Origin: Gilvimarinus algae
GTDB taxonomy: Bacteria; Pseudomonadota; Gammaproteobacteria; Pseudomonadales; Cellvibrionaceae
Direction: 5' to 3'
Assembly: GCF_030518215.1 (NCBI RefSeq)
Contig: NZ_JAULRT010000062.1
Coordinates: forward strand, 62,001 to 126,000
Length of the DNA stretch: 64,000 nucleotides
Positions 51,844-61,051 of the stretch are shown in pieces. Made by a program: the position numbers and the translations under genes. The notes below the pieces were generated by a model, which had not been told where the DNA came from, searched no databases, and saw nothing but the letters and a program-made list of their open reading frames with translations. Position 1 is the first letter of the stretch; each line of letters starts with the position of its first letter.

Positions 51844-52918
51844 TCGGCTCTGGTCTGCCGTAGAGAAAACCCTGAATAAAGTCGATACCGATGTCCCGGC
51901 ACAACTGAGCGGTTTGCTCGGTTTCCACGCCTTCGGCGAGGGTTTTAATGCCCAGACCGCTGATCAGGCTGTTGAGGGTGGAAAGTAACTGGTAGCGGCC
52001 GCTGTTGGGGCTGTCCAGATTGCGCACCAGGGCAATATCAAATTTCAGGTAATCCGGTGGTACTTCCACGACCTCCAGTAAGCGGGCCTGGCCGGCGCCG
52101 AAGTCGTCGTAGGCGAGGCCAATATTCAAGTGGTTCAGGGAGCGGCGCACCTCGGCCATGGCGTCCAGATCAGTAATGGCCGCCTCATGCACTTCAAAGA
52201 TCAGCTGCAGTCTGGGAAAGAGCGTCCGCAATCGGGTGAGTTCCGCCAGTAGGGTGTCAAAGTCATTGGATTCACTGGGGTGTGTGTTAAAGAACAGAGG
52301 TACCTGGAGGTTGGCCCTGGCCGCGTCTTCAAAACAGCATTCGCGAAACAGGCGGCTGAGAGCGACTTCCGAGTCGAGCGTTTCGGCGAGATTGAACAGT
52401 GCGCCAGGGCTCTCACCCAGTACCGGATGAGTGCCGCGCCCCAGCAACTCAAAGGCGAACGGCGAGCCGTCGTTTTTGGCAATCAGCTGTTTGAATCCGC
52501 GCACCTGGCGTCTTTGCAGCAGCTCAAAGAACTCGCGGGTGTGCAGGGGAAACTGATTGGGCAGATTGCCGATGCCGACGCGGGTGGAGTCACGCGCCGC
52601 CTGGGTTTGCGGCGCCAGTTCGACCATCAGGCGAAACTCGTGATCACCCAGATGCAACACAAAACCGGCTTCGATTTCAGTGGGCCGCTTGATGCACTGA
52701 CGGTTGACGAACGTGCCATTGGTGCTGCCGAGGTCGGTGAGGATCAGTTTATCCCCCGAGAGTTCAAAGCGGGCGTGCTGGCGGGAAATACTCTCCATGT
52801 TCAGTTGCAAATCACAGTCGGCGTGGCGACCGACCACCGATGGGAATTTGATCAATTCATAGCGGCGTGAGCGCAGGCTGTCCCCTGTATAGCCTTCCAG
52901 ATAGTAGTGCTGTGCCAC
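51830..52918 (-). CDS. FHA-EAL domain protein (cyclic-di-GMP phosphodiesterase-like)
   Basis: 362 residues, no membrane segment. FHA domain (about 22-98) with G30-R31, S45-R-Q-H and the L-G-S-T-N-G-T-F-V-N block, so phosphothreonine binding is likely. EAL domain (about 120-355) has F-E-L in place of E-A-L, but the metal/catalytic residues look kept: E157, N211, E242, D271-D272, K292, E329. Activity is plausible. An FHA fused to EAL links Ser/Thr phosphorylation with cyclic-di-GMP. No Ser/Thr kinase gene is in the window. Confidence 0.85.
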   Translation of the reverse strand: MAQHYYLEGYTGDSLRSRRYELIKFPSVVGRHADCDLQLNMESISRQHARFELSGDKLILTDLGSTNGTFVNRQCIKRPTEIEAGFVLHLGDHEFRLMVELAPQTQAARDSTRVGIGNLPNQFPLHTREFFELLQRRQVRGFKQLIAKNDGSPFAFELLGRGTHPVLGESPGALFNLAETLDSEVALSRLFRECCFEDAARANLQVPLFFNTHPSESNDFDTLLAELTRLRTLFPRLQLIFEVHEAAITDLDAMAEVRRSLNHLNIGLAYDDFGAGQARLLEVVEVPPDYLKFDIALVRNLDSPNSGRYQLLSTLNSLISGLGIKTLAEGVETEQTAQLCRDIGIDFIQGFLYGRPEPIIED

Positions 52919-53076
52919 GTTTGCTCCGCTCGCCCGATCAAAACATCAGAAGTCCTTTAATAGTAGACGTTTATCACATGTTCTTGAATGTGGCGAAATA
53001 TGCCGAATTGGCATAAAACGGCAGCCTCTATAGAAGGCCGCTCTCTGGCATCCTTGCCTGCACTTCGCCCTCAGCC

Positions 53077-54267
53077 TCAGAGAACGGCGCTGATGGCGTC
53101 CGCCGCGTACTCGAGGTTACTCGTGTTAATACCCGCCAGGTTAATCCGGCTGTTGTCCGTCATATACACGCTGAACTCGCTTTTCAGGCGCGCTACCTGT
53201 GGTTGGCTGAGCCCGAGAAAGCTAAACATACCCTGTTCGTGCGCGATGAAGCCAAAGTCGCGTTGTGACTGGCGGCTGTTGAGTGCCTGCACCAGTTTCT
53301 CTCGCAGTGAGTGAATACGTTCGCGCATTTGGGCCAGTTCGCTCAGCCACAAGCCGCGCAATGCGTCGTCGTGATACACCCGCTCGACGATAGCGGCGCC
53401 ATGAGATGGCGGCATGGAGTAAAGACCCCGAGCCAGGCTTAGCGTCTGACTGAGTACCGCCTCCGCTCCCGTGGGGCTGTTGCTGACAATGCTCAGGCTG
53501 CCCGCTCGCTCGCGATACAGGCCCAGGTTTTTCGAAAAGGAGGTGGCCAGTACCAGTTCTGGCAGTCGCTCTGCCATCAGCCTCAAGCCGAATGCATCCT
53601 CTTCTAATCCCTGGCCAAAGCCTTGGTAGGCCATATCGATAAACGGGGTAAATCCGCGAGTCTCGGCCAGCTCGGTCAGGGCCTGCCACTGCGCCTGAGT
53701 CAGGTCGGCGCCGCTGGGGTTATGGCAGCAAGCATGCAAGAGCACGAGGTCGTCCTTGCCGGCGTGCTCCAGCGCAGAATACATGGCATCAAAGTCAATG
53801 CAGTGGCGCTCAAAGTCATAATAGGGATATTCGCGCAGGGTAAGTCCTGCACTGCCGAGCAACGGGATGTGATTGGCCCAGGTGGGGGTGCTTACCCAGA
53901 CGCGGGCATCGGGTTTTGCCTTGGCAATCAATTCGGCCGCTAACCTCAAGGCGCCACAACCCCCGGGGGTTTGCACAGTGGCGACCCGGCCGTCAGTTAA
54001 AACGCTGTGATCTGCGCCGAAAGCCAATTGCGCGGCGGCGCGATTGGCGCCTTCAATACCGGCAGGGGGGGTGTAGACTTTGGTGGTCTGTTCTTCGAGC
54101 AAGGCGGCCTCCGCCTGACTGACACAAGCCAGTACCGGTGTTTCCCCCGCTTCGGTTTTGTAGACGCCGACACCCAGGTCGACTTTGAGGGGGTTGGGGT
54201 CACTGCGATAGGCGGCACTCAACCCGAGAATAGGGTCGGGATTAAGGCGGGGTAGACGGTCAAACAT
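53077..54267 (-). CDS. Aromatic/aspartate aminotransferase (class I)
   Basis: 396 residues. Class I fold with N-terminal P-D-P-I-L-G-L, D-L-G-V-G-V-Y, the PLP phosphate loop, H-N-P-S-G, the D-x-A-Y-Q-G-F PLP-ring Asp/Tyr and the Schiff-base Lys in S-x-S-K-N-x-G-L-Y. This is the AspC/TyrB subfamily; aspartate versus aromatic preference cannot be decided by eye. The ATG at 54267 has a GAGGA site seven bases upstream. It diverges from hisC across the heptamer array. Confidence 0.92.
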   Translation of the reverse strand: MFDRLPRLNPDPILGLSAAYRSDPNPLKVDLGVGVYKTEAGETPVLACVSQAEAALLEEQTTKVYTPPAGIEGANRAAAQLAFGADHSVLTDGRVATVQTPGGCGALRLAAELIAKAKPDARVWVSTPTWANHIPLLGSAGLTLREYPYYDFERHCIDFDAMYSALEHAGKDDLVLLHACCHNPSGADLTQAQWQALTELAETRGFTPFIDMAYQGFGQGLEEDAFGLRLMAERLPELVLATSFSKNLGLYRERAGSLSIVSNSPTGAEAVLSQTLSLARGLYSMPPSHGAAIVERVYHDDALRGLWLSELAQMRERIHSLREKLVQALNSRQSQRDFGFIAHEQGMFSFLGLSQPQVARLKSEFSVYMTDNSRINLAGINTSNLEYAADAISAVL

Positions 54268-54311
54268 GGGGCTTCCTCGGGCAGTCATCACTGAGGCCGA
54301 GGATGATAACG

Positions 54312-54317
54312 TATAAT
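54312..54317 (+). promoter_or_regulatory. Candidate -10 box in front of the heptamer array
   Basis: TATAAT stands three bases before the first heptamer, pointing toward hisC. A transcript starting here would carry all 16 repeats in its leader. The -35 region is weak. Confidence 0.4.
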
Positions 54318-54320
54318 CGC

Positions 54321-54432
54321 GCTGAACGCTGAACGCTGAACGCTGAACGCTGAACGCTGAACGCTGAACGCTGAACGCTGAACGCTGAACGCTGAACGCT
54401 GAACGCTGAACGCTGAACGCTGAACGCTGAAC
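54321..54432. repeat. Heptamer tandem repeat (GCTGAAC)16
   Basis: Exactly 16 perfect copies of a seven-base unit, 112 bases, between the divergent aminotransferase gene and hisC. On the minus strand it would read as a seven-residue repeat FSVQRSA, but no ribosome site supports translation. Perfect identity points to recent slippage or active turnover. It lies in the likely hisC leader or promoter. Confidence 0.97.
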
Positions 54433-54468
54433 GCGATATACTTGCGCTTTTGTTTTCCCGGAGTCCCC

Positions 54469-55533
54469 ATGACCAAATACTGGAGTGACGTGGTTCGCAC
54501 CATTGAGCCCTATGTGCCCGGCGAGCAGCCGCAGGTGGAAGGGTTGATAAAACTCAATACCAATGAGAGTCCTTACCCGCCATCTCCGAGCGTGGTTGAT
54601 GTCATCACCCGCAGTGTTATCCAGCGGTTGCGCTACTATCCGGACCCCAACGCCAGTGCCCTGCGCGGCGCTATCGCTGAATATTACGGCGTGGAGCCTG
54701 ACTACGTGTTTGCGGGCAACAGCTCAGATGAAGTTTTGGCGCAGACTTTTATGGCGTTTTTCCAGCAGCCAGAACCCATTTTGTATCCGGACATCACCTA
54801 CGGCTTCTACCCGGTGTACTGCGAGCTGTTCGGAATCGAGGCAAAAATCCTGCCTTTGGCGGACGACTTTCGCATCGACCTCGCGGATTATCGCCAAAGC
54901 AACGGCGGTATTATTTTTCCCAACCCCAACGCGCCGACGGGGCTGGAAACACCTCTTGAGCAGATCGAGTCTCTGCTGCGGGATAACACCGAGTCACTGG
55001 TGGTGGTCGATGAGGCTTACGTGGATTTCGGTGCGCGCTCTGCGGTGGAGTTGGTTTCGCGCTACGATAACCTGTTGGTGGTGCAGACCTTTTCCAAATC
55101 CCGTGCTCTGGCGGGTATGCGCGTCGGCTTTGCCATCGGTCAGCCCTCGCTCATCGACGCACTGGAACGGGTAAAGAACTCCTTTAATTCCTACCCTCTG
55201 GATGCCATCGCCCAGCTGGCGGCGACCGCCGCCATGCAAGACCGTGACTATTTCGATGAGTGTTGCCGAAAGGTGATCAGCACCCGCAAGGAAACCGAGC
55301 AGGGTTTGCGTGAGCGCGGATTTGAGGTTTTACCGTCCAAGGCTAACTTTTTGTTGGCTCGCCCCCCAGAGTCACTGAGCGCGGAGTCACTGGCAGAAGC
55401 GCTGAGGCGTGAGAAAATACTGGTGCGCTATTTCAACAAACCCAGAATCAGCGATTACCTGCGGATCAGTATTGGCTCAGACAGTGATATGCAGGCACTG
55501 CTGGCCGCCCTCGACAGAATTATGTCCAGCTGA
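54469..55533 (+). CDS. hisC: Histidinol-phosphate aminotransferase
   Basis: 354 residues, class I/II aminotransferase of the HisC type: [12 protein letters not shown] (about 29-40), the N-P-N-x-P-T-G block, V-D-E-A-Y and the PLP Lys in [11 protein letters not shown]-x-G. It works in histidine synthesis, though such genes may also act in aromatic amino-acid synthesis. The ATG at 54469 has CCGGAG five bases upstream. No other his genes nearby; the heptamer array precedes it. Confidence 0.93.
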   Translation: MTKYWSDVVRTIEPYVPGEQPQVEGLIKLNTNESPYPPSPSVVDVITRSVIQRLRYYPDPNASALRGAIAEYYGVEPDYVFAGNSSDEVLAQTFMAFFQQPEPILYPDITYGFYPVYCELFGIEAKILPLADDFRIDLADYRQSNGGIIFPNPNAPTGLETPLEQIESLLRDNTESLVVVDEAYVDFGARSAVELVSRYDNLLVVQTFSKSRALAGMRVGFAIGQPSLIDALERVKNSFNSYPLDAIAQLAATAAMQDRDYFDECCRKVISTRKETEQGLRERGFEVLPSKANFLLARPPESLSAESLAEALRREKILVRYFNKPRISDYLRISIGSDSDMQALLAALDRIMSS

Positions 55534-55539
55534 GCTATT

Positions 55540-56091
55540 CTACAAATCCCGCCGTGGGCGCACGATAAACTCGCGGGTCAGCCCGCTCCAGGATAGGCGC
55601 TGGTAAAGGCTGCGATTGCATTGGTTGAGGCTGATATCCCGGCTGCCCGCCTGTTTATTGTCTTTGAACAGCAGCAGCATGGCCAAGCCGGCCAGGCTCA
55701 GTACCTCGGTTTCGCGCAAATCAAATTCGAACTGGTGCACGCCATTGCCCGCCGTTTCGCGCAGCAGCTGGCGCCATTGGCGCATGGCGGCTAGATCGAT
55801 GTTGCCGTGCACACTGATTTTAATGCTGTGGCCATTGTTGATCGGACGCCAATCGATCCGTGTCTTCGAAGCGCTAGGCTGCTCCCGAGGCTTACCTTCC
55901 GGGCGGGTGACACTCGCGCGCACCCGGGTATTGCGCGCCTTGGCGCTGGCTGGGACCAGATCATCCCAGCTGCTGTTTTCCAGCTCAGCCTCCAGCAACT
56001 GCTCGATCAATTCGCTGTCGCTGCCCTCTTGCGAAGTTGCTGCATCGCGGGAGAAAAATTCTTCGCCAACAAATGGAACCTGCTTTTTCAT
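55540..56091 (-). CDS. STAS-domain protein
   Basis: 183 residues. An acidic, low-complexity N-terminal half (about 1-80) and a STAS domain (about 88-175) of the anti-sigma-factor-antagonist/MlaB shape (I-K-I-S-V-H-G-N-I-D-L-A-A ... F-D-L-R-E-T-E-V-L-S-L-A-G-L-A-M-L-L). The phosphorylatable Ser of SpoIIAA types would be the S-L-A position. No partner gene is adjacent. Convergent with hisC, six bases apart. Confidence 0.8.
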   Translation of the reverse strand: MKKQVPFVGEEFFSRDAATSQEGSDSELIEQLLEAELENSSWDDLVPASAKARNTRVRASVTRPEGKPREQPSASKTRIDWRPINNGHSIKISVHGNIDLAAMRQWRQLLRETAGNGVHQFEFDLRETEVLSLAGLAMLLLFKDNKQAGSRDISLNQCNRSLYQRLSWSGLTREFIVRPRRDL

Positions 56092-56738
56092 GTGTGGATC
56101 CCGGTGTTTAGTGTGGCGGGATCGTCCCTGTTTTGCCGCTTGATTATGGTTATTGCTTTATAAAGAGGTACTCAAAGTGAGTATAGCGTCAGATGGGGTC
56201 GTTTTTTAACCGCTGCCTTCCTCTGACGCGAGCGCTTATTGCCATACGCCACTCATAAGGCCCTTTGATCGCCCAAAATGGCACGTTAATCTTCTTTTTA
56301 TAGGCTAAAAGTCGTTTTTTTGTTGCTTTAAGTGCCAATCAGTCTAATGCCTGAGGCTCTGCTGGACGTTTTATGCGCATAAAATAGACGAAGTAAAAAT
56401 ACTTTCAGGCCGGCGCTTGCGTCCTCGGGTGTATTCTAATAAATTGGGGTTATTAATAGCCCTCATAAAGAATGACTTAGGCATAACAGTGCCCCAGGCC
56501 AGCCTCTTGTCGACGCCTGTTACTGATAGATCCAGACGTCAGCGTGGCCGGCTCTTCGAATGTCGGGGTAAGGAAAATTGGGGGTAACCGGCTTCGGCTG
56601 GTATCGCCACAGAGCAAGGTAGCGTTACAGTCTTCCGCTCTCGCTTGTTGCGACAGCGCCTCTGGCCATATTAGGGCTGAGCGTGTTTGGATCGCCGGGG
56701 TGGAAGCATTGCGAAATGTTCGTCTGCTGTGGGAAGGT
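56092..56738. other. Long regulatory region before the PAS-GGDEF-EAL gene
   Basis: About 650 bases. It holds a perfect 16-base palindrome at 56369-56384 (TTTTATGCGCATAAAA), a near-palindrome GGGTTATTAATAGCCC at about 56446-56461 and AT-rich stretches between. A frame continuous with the gene runs from a GTG at 56544, but its extra residues look non-coding and no ribosome site precedes it. Confidence 0.6.
56369..56384. promoter_or_regulatory. Perfect 16-base palindrome, possible operator
   Basis: TTTTATGCGCATAAAA, upstream of the GGDEF-EAL gene. A palindrome of this length is likely a dimeric regulator site; the protein is not identifiable. Confidence 0.45.
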
Positions 56739-59012
56739 ATGCAACAAAAACAAAGTGCCGCTGAGCTGATTAAAAAGTATCAGCAGTTGTTTAAGCGGCT
56801 GAATCATAAGCAGATAGCGGAGCGCCTGGCGGGCATGGTAGCCGGTCGGTCGGGCATTACCCGCGTAGCCGTTGTGCTGGACAACGACGGCAATCTGTTA
56901 CTCGAGGCTCTGGCCCGGCGCGATGCCGCCGGCAATGTCGAGCCGCGTGGTCTGAGCTCGCCATTATCCAACTCTCGCAACCTGCCGGTCGACCTTATCG
57001 AGCGTGCCTATGGGCGGGGCGAGCCTGTCTACTTCGATCCTGAACAATTGCCGGGCGGCACTTACCAAAGCGCCATGCTGCAACCGATCGAGGAGTGTGG
57101 CCAAACCATAGCCGCCTTTTATATAGAGGCCAGTCTGGATGCGGCAGAACTCTCGGCCTTGGTCCAGGAACTTGAGCCCGTCTGGCTGATCAGTTCGCTG
57201 GTGGCGCGGCAGATGCTGGATATGCAGCGTTTCGCCGAACAGAGCGAGCGCAGCCGCATGACGGAGCGGGCACTCTGGGCGAGTGAAACCTACCTCAATG
57301 CCATCCTGCGCTACTCGCCGGCGTTAATCGCGGTGAAAGATCTCAACGGCAATGTCGTCATGGCCAGCGACCACTACAAGCAGCTAGCCAATATTGAAGA
57401 CGGTTCTTTGATCGGCAAAAACGCTTACGATATTTACCCCAAGGAGCTGGTTGAGTCACTCAAATCGGTAGAGGCTGCGGCGCTCGACAGTGGCAGGCCG
57501 TTTGAAACCGAAGTGGAGCTACTGCATAAAGACGGCAGTTTGCACACTTACCTGATGGTCAAGTTTCCCCTGAGTGACAAGAGCGAGGAAGTCTTTGGGG
57601 TCTGCACCATATGCACCGATGTGTCAGATCGCAAACTCGCGGAGAGCGCCTTGCGCGAGCAGCAGTCACGGCTGAATTACCTGGCCTTTCACGACGCTTT
57701 GACCTCTTTGCCCAATCGCTCCTTGTTCTACGACCGGATCAACCACGGTATCGCCCGTGCCCAGCGCGCCAGCAGTAAGCTGGCTCTGATGCTGTTGGAT
57801 GTGGACCGTTTCAAAAACATCAACGACAGCCTCGGGCACGATTCGGGCGACCTTCTTCTGAAAGCTATTGCCGGTCGTTTGAACGACGGCGTGCGCGATA
57901 TGGATACTGTGGCCCGCCTCGGTGGTGATGAGTTTGTGGTGCTACTTGAGGGTGTGCATGACCTTGAAGACGTGCGTTTTGTCGCCAATAAGTTGCTGGC
58001 CCAACTGTCCAGACCAATGGAGATCGCCGGTCACGATATTTCTATTACCGCCAGTATCGGGATCAGCGTTTATCCCACCGATGGTGAAGACACCGACGAG
58101 CTATTAAAAAACGCCGACATTGCCATGTATAAAGCCAAGGAGGCTGGCAAAAACAACTGTCAGTTTTACGCCAAGGGTATGAGCGCCTCGGCGGTTAACT
58201 TCTTGCTGCTGGAGAACGATCTGCGCCGAGGCATTGAGCAAGACCAACTGATCCTGCATTACCAGCCGCAAATCGACCTGGCGAGCGGCGCTCTGACCGG
58301 TGTGGAAGCCTTGGTGCGCTGGCAACACCCCGAGCGGGGGCTGGTCTCCCCGGCACACTTTATCCCTCTGGCAGAGGAAACGGGTTTGATCGTACCTCTG
58401 GGGGAGTGGGTATTAAAAGCGGCCTGTCAGCAGCAAAAAAGTTGGATTGACGCGGGCCTTAATGTGCCGCAAATGGCGGTAAACTTGTCTACCCGTCAGT
58501 TTCGCCAGCGCGACTTTCCGGGCAAAGTCGCCAGCGTCTTGCGTGAAACGGGCTTGCCCGCTCAGTATCTGGAGCTGGAAATTACCGAAAGCTGCGCCAT
58601 GGAGCATGCCAGTGAAACCATTAACCAGCTCAACCAACTCAACCAGATGGGGCTGCAATTGTCGATTGACGATTTCGGCACCGGCTATTCTTCTCTGGCT
58701 TATCTCAAGCGTTTTCCCATCGATAAGTTAAAAATCGACAGCAGCTTTATCCACGACTTACCCCTGGACCAAAACGATGCCGCTATCGCCAAGTCGATTA
58801 TTGGACTCGCGCACAATATGCAATTGACTGTGGTGGCCGAGGGCGTGGAGCAGGAACATCAGGTCAAATGGCTGTGCGAACAGGGCTGTGATCAGGCTCA
58901 AGGTTTCTACTACGCCAAGCCCATGGCGGCCGCGCAGTTTGTCAGTCATTTTACCGCGCGGGGCGAATTTGATTTTGGCGGGAATGTCGTATCGCTGCAA
59001 GATTTTGCCTAG
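56739..59012 (+). CDS. PAS-GGDEF-EAL protein (cyclic-di-GMP turnover)
   Basis: 757 residues from the ATG at 56739; a GTG at 56700 or 56544 in the same frame would lengthen it. Domains: N-terminal GAF-like (about 5-180), PAS (about 185-300), GGDEF at 395-399 intact, EAL (EAL triplet at 523-525) with the E-T-E-S, D-D-F-G-T-G-Y and E-G-V-E blocks, so both synthesis and hydrolysis motifs are present. No membrane segment. It probably senses a soluble signal. GGAAGG lies only a few bases before the start. Confidence 0.9.
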   Translation: MQQKQSAAELIKKYQQLFKRLNHKQIAERLAGMVAGRSGITRVAVVLDNDGNLLLEALARRDAAGNVEPRGLSSPLSNSRNLPVDLIERAYGRGEPVYFDPEQLPGGTYQSAMLQPIEECGQTIAAFYIEASLDAAELSALVQELEPVWLISSLVARQMLDMQRFAEQSERSRMTERALWASETYLNAILRYSPALIAVKDLNGNVVMASDHYKQLANIEDGSLIGKNAYDIYPKELVESLKSVEAAALDSGRPFETEVELLHKDGSLHTYLMVKFPLSDKSEEVFGVCTICTDVSDRKLAESALREQQSRLNYLAFHDALTSLPNRSLFYDRINHGIARAQRASSKLALMLLDVDRFKNINDSLGHDSGDLLLKAIAGRLNDGVRDMDTVARLGGDEFVVLLEGVHDLEDVRFVANKLLAQLSRPMEIAGHDISITASIGISVYPTDGEDTDELLKNADIAMYKAKEAGKNNCQFYAKGMSASAVNFLLLENDLRRGIEQDQLILHYQPQIDLASGALTGVEALVRWQHPERGLVSPAHFIPLAEETGLIVPLGEWVLKAACQQQKSWIDAGLNVPQMAVNLSTRQFRQRDFPGKVASVLRETGLPAQYLELEITESCAMEHASETINQLNQLNQMGLQLSIDDFGTGYSSLAYLKRFPIDKLKIDSSFIHDLPLDQNDAAIAKSIIGLAHNMQLTVVAEGVEQEHQVKWLCEQGCDQAQGFYYAKPMAAAQFVSHFTARGEFDFGGNVVSLQDFA

Positions 59013-59038
59013 GCTCAGCCCAAGGCTTTAAAGCGCGG

Positions 59039-60106
59039 TCAATTTTCCAGTGAATCGTCCTCACCGATAAAAAAGGGCTCGTCCTCATCCTCTGCGGTAC
59101 CGAAAGTATCGTGAAAGCTCACTACCTGATCTGCCACCTGGTGGATTTGCTTGCTGTAGTTCGCCAGGTGAAACAGCGCTTCGCCCTCATGAATTAGAGG
59201 TAGGTTGGTCAGCCCGATAACAATGGCCTCGGCCGGTGAATATACGGGTACTTGGGTCAGCCCGACCGGATCGGTGATATAGGCCAGTATGGTCTTTTTC
59301 TTGACCCGGGCGCCGAGCCTGACCATGGTGCGCATCACCCCGCTGCAGGGCGCGCGCACCCAGCGGCTGTCGTCTGCAATGGCCACGTCGGAGGGCTTTT
59401 TCGAGCGGCTTTTGCGCGGTAGCATTTCCAGCTCGCGCATCACGTTAATCACTCCCCGAGTACCGGCCCGAATACTGAATTCATCGAAACGCAGGGCTTC
59501 ACCGGCTTCGTAGAGAAGCAGCGGGATTTGCTGGTCGGCGGCCGCCTGACGCAGGGAGCCTTCCCTGAGTTTGGCATCGAGCACCACCGGCGAGCCGAAG
59601 GCAACGGCCAGGTCGCGCGTCTCCTCCTGCGACAAGTCCACGCGCACTTGCGGCAGGTTGGTGCGGTGGCGTGCGCCTGTGTGTAGATCGATGCAATGGG
59701 TGCAGTGACCGAGTATTTCGTTGGCCAAGGTATAGGCGACTCGCCCGGCCAGCGACCCTTTCTGGCTTCCGGGAAAGCTGCGGTTCAGGTCGCGGCCGTC
59801 GGGCAGGTAGCGCGACTGATTGAGAAAACCGTGCACGTTGACCACGGGAATCGCCAGTAAGGTGCCGCGCAGTTTCGCCAATTCGCGAATGCCGAGCACC
59901 CGCCGGATAATTTCCACCCCGTTGATTTCATCGCCATGCACGACGGCAGTCAGTAGCAGGCAGGGGCCGGGGCGCTTGCCGTTAATCACATGAACGGTCA
60001 GGCCCACGTCCGTGTGTGTGTACATTGCAGCCAGTGGGATGTCCACAGTGCGGCTTTCTCCGGGTGCGATCTGTTCCCCGCCGATGCAGACGGTTTTATT
60101 GGGCAC
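59039..60106 (-). CDS. Succinylglutamate desuccinylase/aspartoacylase family protein
   Basis: 355 residues. Zinc carboxypeptidase-like AstE/ASPA fold with H-G-D-E-I-N-G (metal His and Glu, about 59-65), D-L-N-R-S-F, D-L-H-T-G-A (third metal His) and a C-terminal beta domain. It is the third gene of the rimB-rimK group and starts on the last base of rimK. Real AstE sits in an arginine operon, which is absent here. A role in peptide/glutamate trimming of the RimK product or of an acyl-amino acid is inferred. Confidence 0.85.
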   Translation of the reverse strand: MPNKTVCIGGEQIAPGESRTVDIPLAAMYTHTDVGLTVHVINGKRPGPCLLLTAVVHGDEINGVEIIRRVLGIRELAKLRGTLLAIPVVNVHGFLNQSRYLPDGRDLNRSFPGSQKGSLAGRVAYTLANEILGHCTHCIDLHTGARHRTNLPQVRVDLSQEETRDLAVAFGSPVVLDAKLREGSLRQAAADQQIPLLLYEAGEALRFDEFSIRAGTRGVINVMRELEMLPRKSRSKKPSDVAIADDSRWVRAPCSGVMRTMVRLGARVKKKTILAYITDPVGLTQVPVYSPAEAIVIGLTNLPLIHEGEALFHLANYSKQIHQVADQVVSFHDTFGTAEDEDEPFFIGEDDSLEN

Positions 60107-61011
60107 TAGCCTTTTCCCTTTGTGCGGTTGTTGTGGGGACGGGCATTCTCTTCGATGTATTGGACGATCGCGCTGGCGACATCGCGGCCAGTGGCGCCCT
60201 CGATACCCTCAAGCCCAGGTGATGAGTTGACCTCCATCGTCAAGGGGCCGCGCGATGAACGCAGGATGTCCACCCCAGCGATTTTCAGTCCCATGGTCTG
60301 GGCCGCCTTGATGGCCGTGCTGCGTTCGTTGGGCCGCAGTTTTACCAATTGGGCACTGCCGCCTCTGTGAAGGTTGGAGCGAAACTCCCCCTCCGGTGCG
60401 GTGCGCTGCATGGCGGCGATGACTTTATTGCCTATCACCAGGCAGCGGATGTCGCTACCGCCGGCCTCTTTGATGAACTCCTGGACCAGAAACTCGGCGC
60501 GCAGCTCTCTAAAGGCCTCGATAACACTCTCGGCGGCTTTGGCTGTCTCGGCCAGCACTACGCCGCGGCCCTGAGTGCCTTCACAGAGCTTGACCACCAG
60601 CGGCGCGCCGCCAACCAGCTGGATCAGCTCTTTGGTGTTGTGAACATTGTGCGCAAAACTGGTTCGCGGCATACCGATGCCTTTGCGCGACAACAGCTGC
60701 AGGGCCCGTAGTTTGTCCCGCGAGCGACCCAGGGCGACCGACTCGGTCAGACAGTAGACACCCATCATTTCAAACTGCCGAATGACCGCCAGGCCGTAGT
60801 GAGTCACTGAGGCACCGATACGTGGAATCACTGCATCAAAGTCTTCGAGTTGAACCCCGCGATACCAGATAGCCGGCTTGGAAGGAGTGATGTCCATGTA
60901 GCACTTTAATATGTCGATTACATGCGGTTCATGGCCGCGCTCCTCGCAGGCCTGGATCAATCGGCGGGTGGAGTAGAGCTTACTGTTGCGAGATAGAATG
61001 GCAATTTTCAT
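60106..61011 (-). CDS. rimK: Ribosomal protein bS6 glutamate ligase RimK
   Basis: 301 residues, ATP-grasp. [18 protein letters not shown] at the N-terminus, the [10 protein letters not shown] motif, [24 protein letters not shown] and [13 protein letters not shown] with the metal-binding Glu/Asn. It adds glutamates to the C-terminus of bS6 and in Pseudomonas links ribosome composition to cyclic-di-GMP. It lies 40 bases after rimB and abuts the AstE-like gene. Confidence 0.93.
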   Translation of the reverse strand: MKIAILSRNSKLYSTRRLIQACEERGHEPHVIDILKCYMDITPSKPAIWYRGVQLEDFDAVIPRIGASVTHYGLAVIRQFEMMGVYCLTESVALGRSRDKLRALQLLSRKGIGMPRTSFAHNVHNTKELIQLVGGAPLVVKLCEGTQGRGVVLAETAKAAESVIEAFRELRAEFLVQEFIKEAGGSDIRCLVIGNKVIAAMQRTAPEGEFRSNLHRGGSAQLVKLRPNERSTAIKAAQTMGLKIAGVDILRSSRGPLTMEVNSSPGLEGIEGATGRDVASAIVQYIEENARPHNNRTKGKG

Positions 61012-61051
61012 TTAGAGTCCTAACTAATTTGTGTCGCGCCGGCTCTTTGTC

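Noticed and set aside
54321-54432. CRISPR-like regular repeats
   Set aside because: The units are contiguous seven-base copies without spacers, and no cas genes are present.
54288-54503. Open frame encoding a seven-residue repeat FSVQRSA
   Set aside because: It is only a translation of the heptamer array; no start signal and no continuation of coding sequence.
56279-56294. TGGCACG upstream of the STAS and GGDEF-EAL genes as another sigma-54 site
   Set aside because: The -24 box is exact but the -12 position reads TCTT with no GC, so the invariant half is missing.
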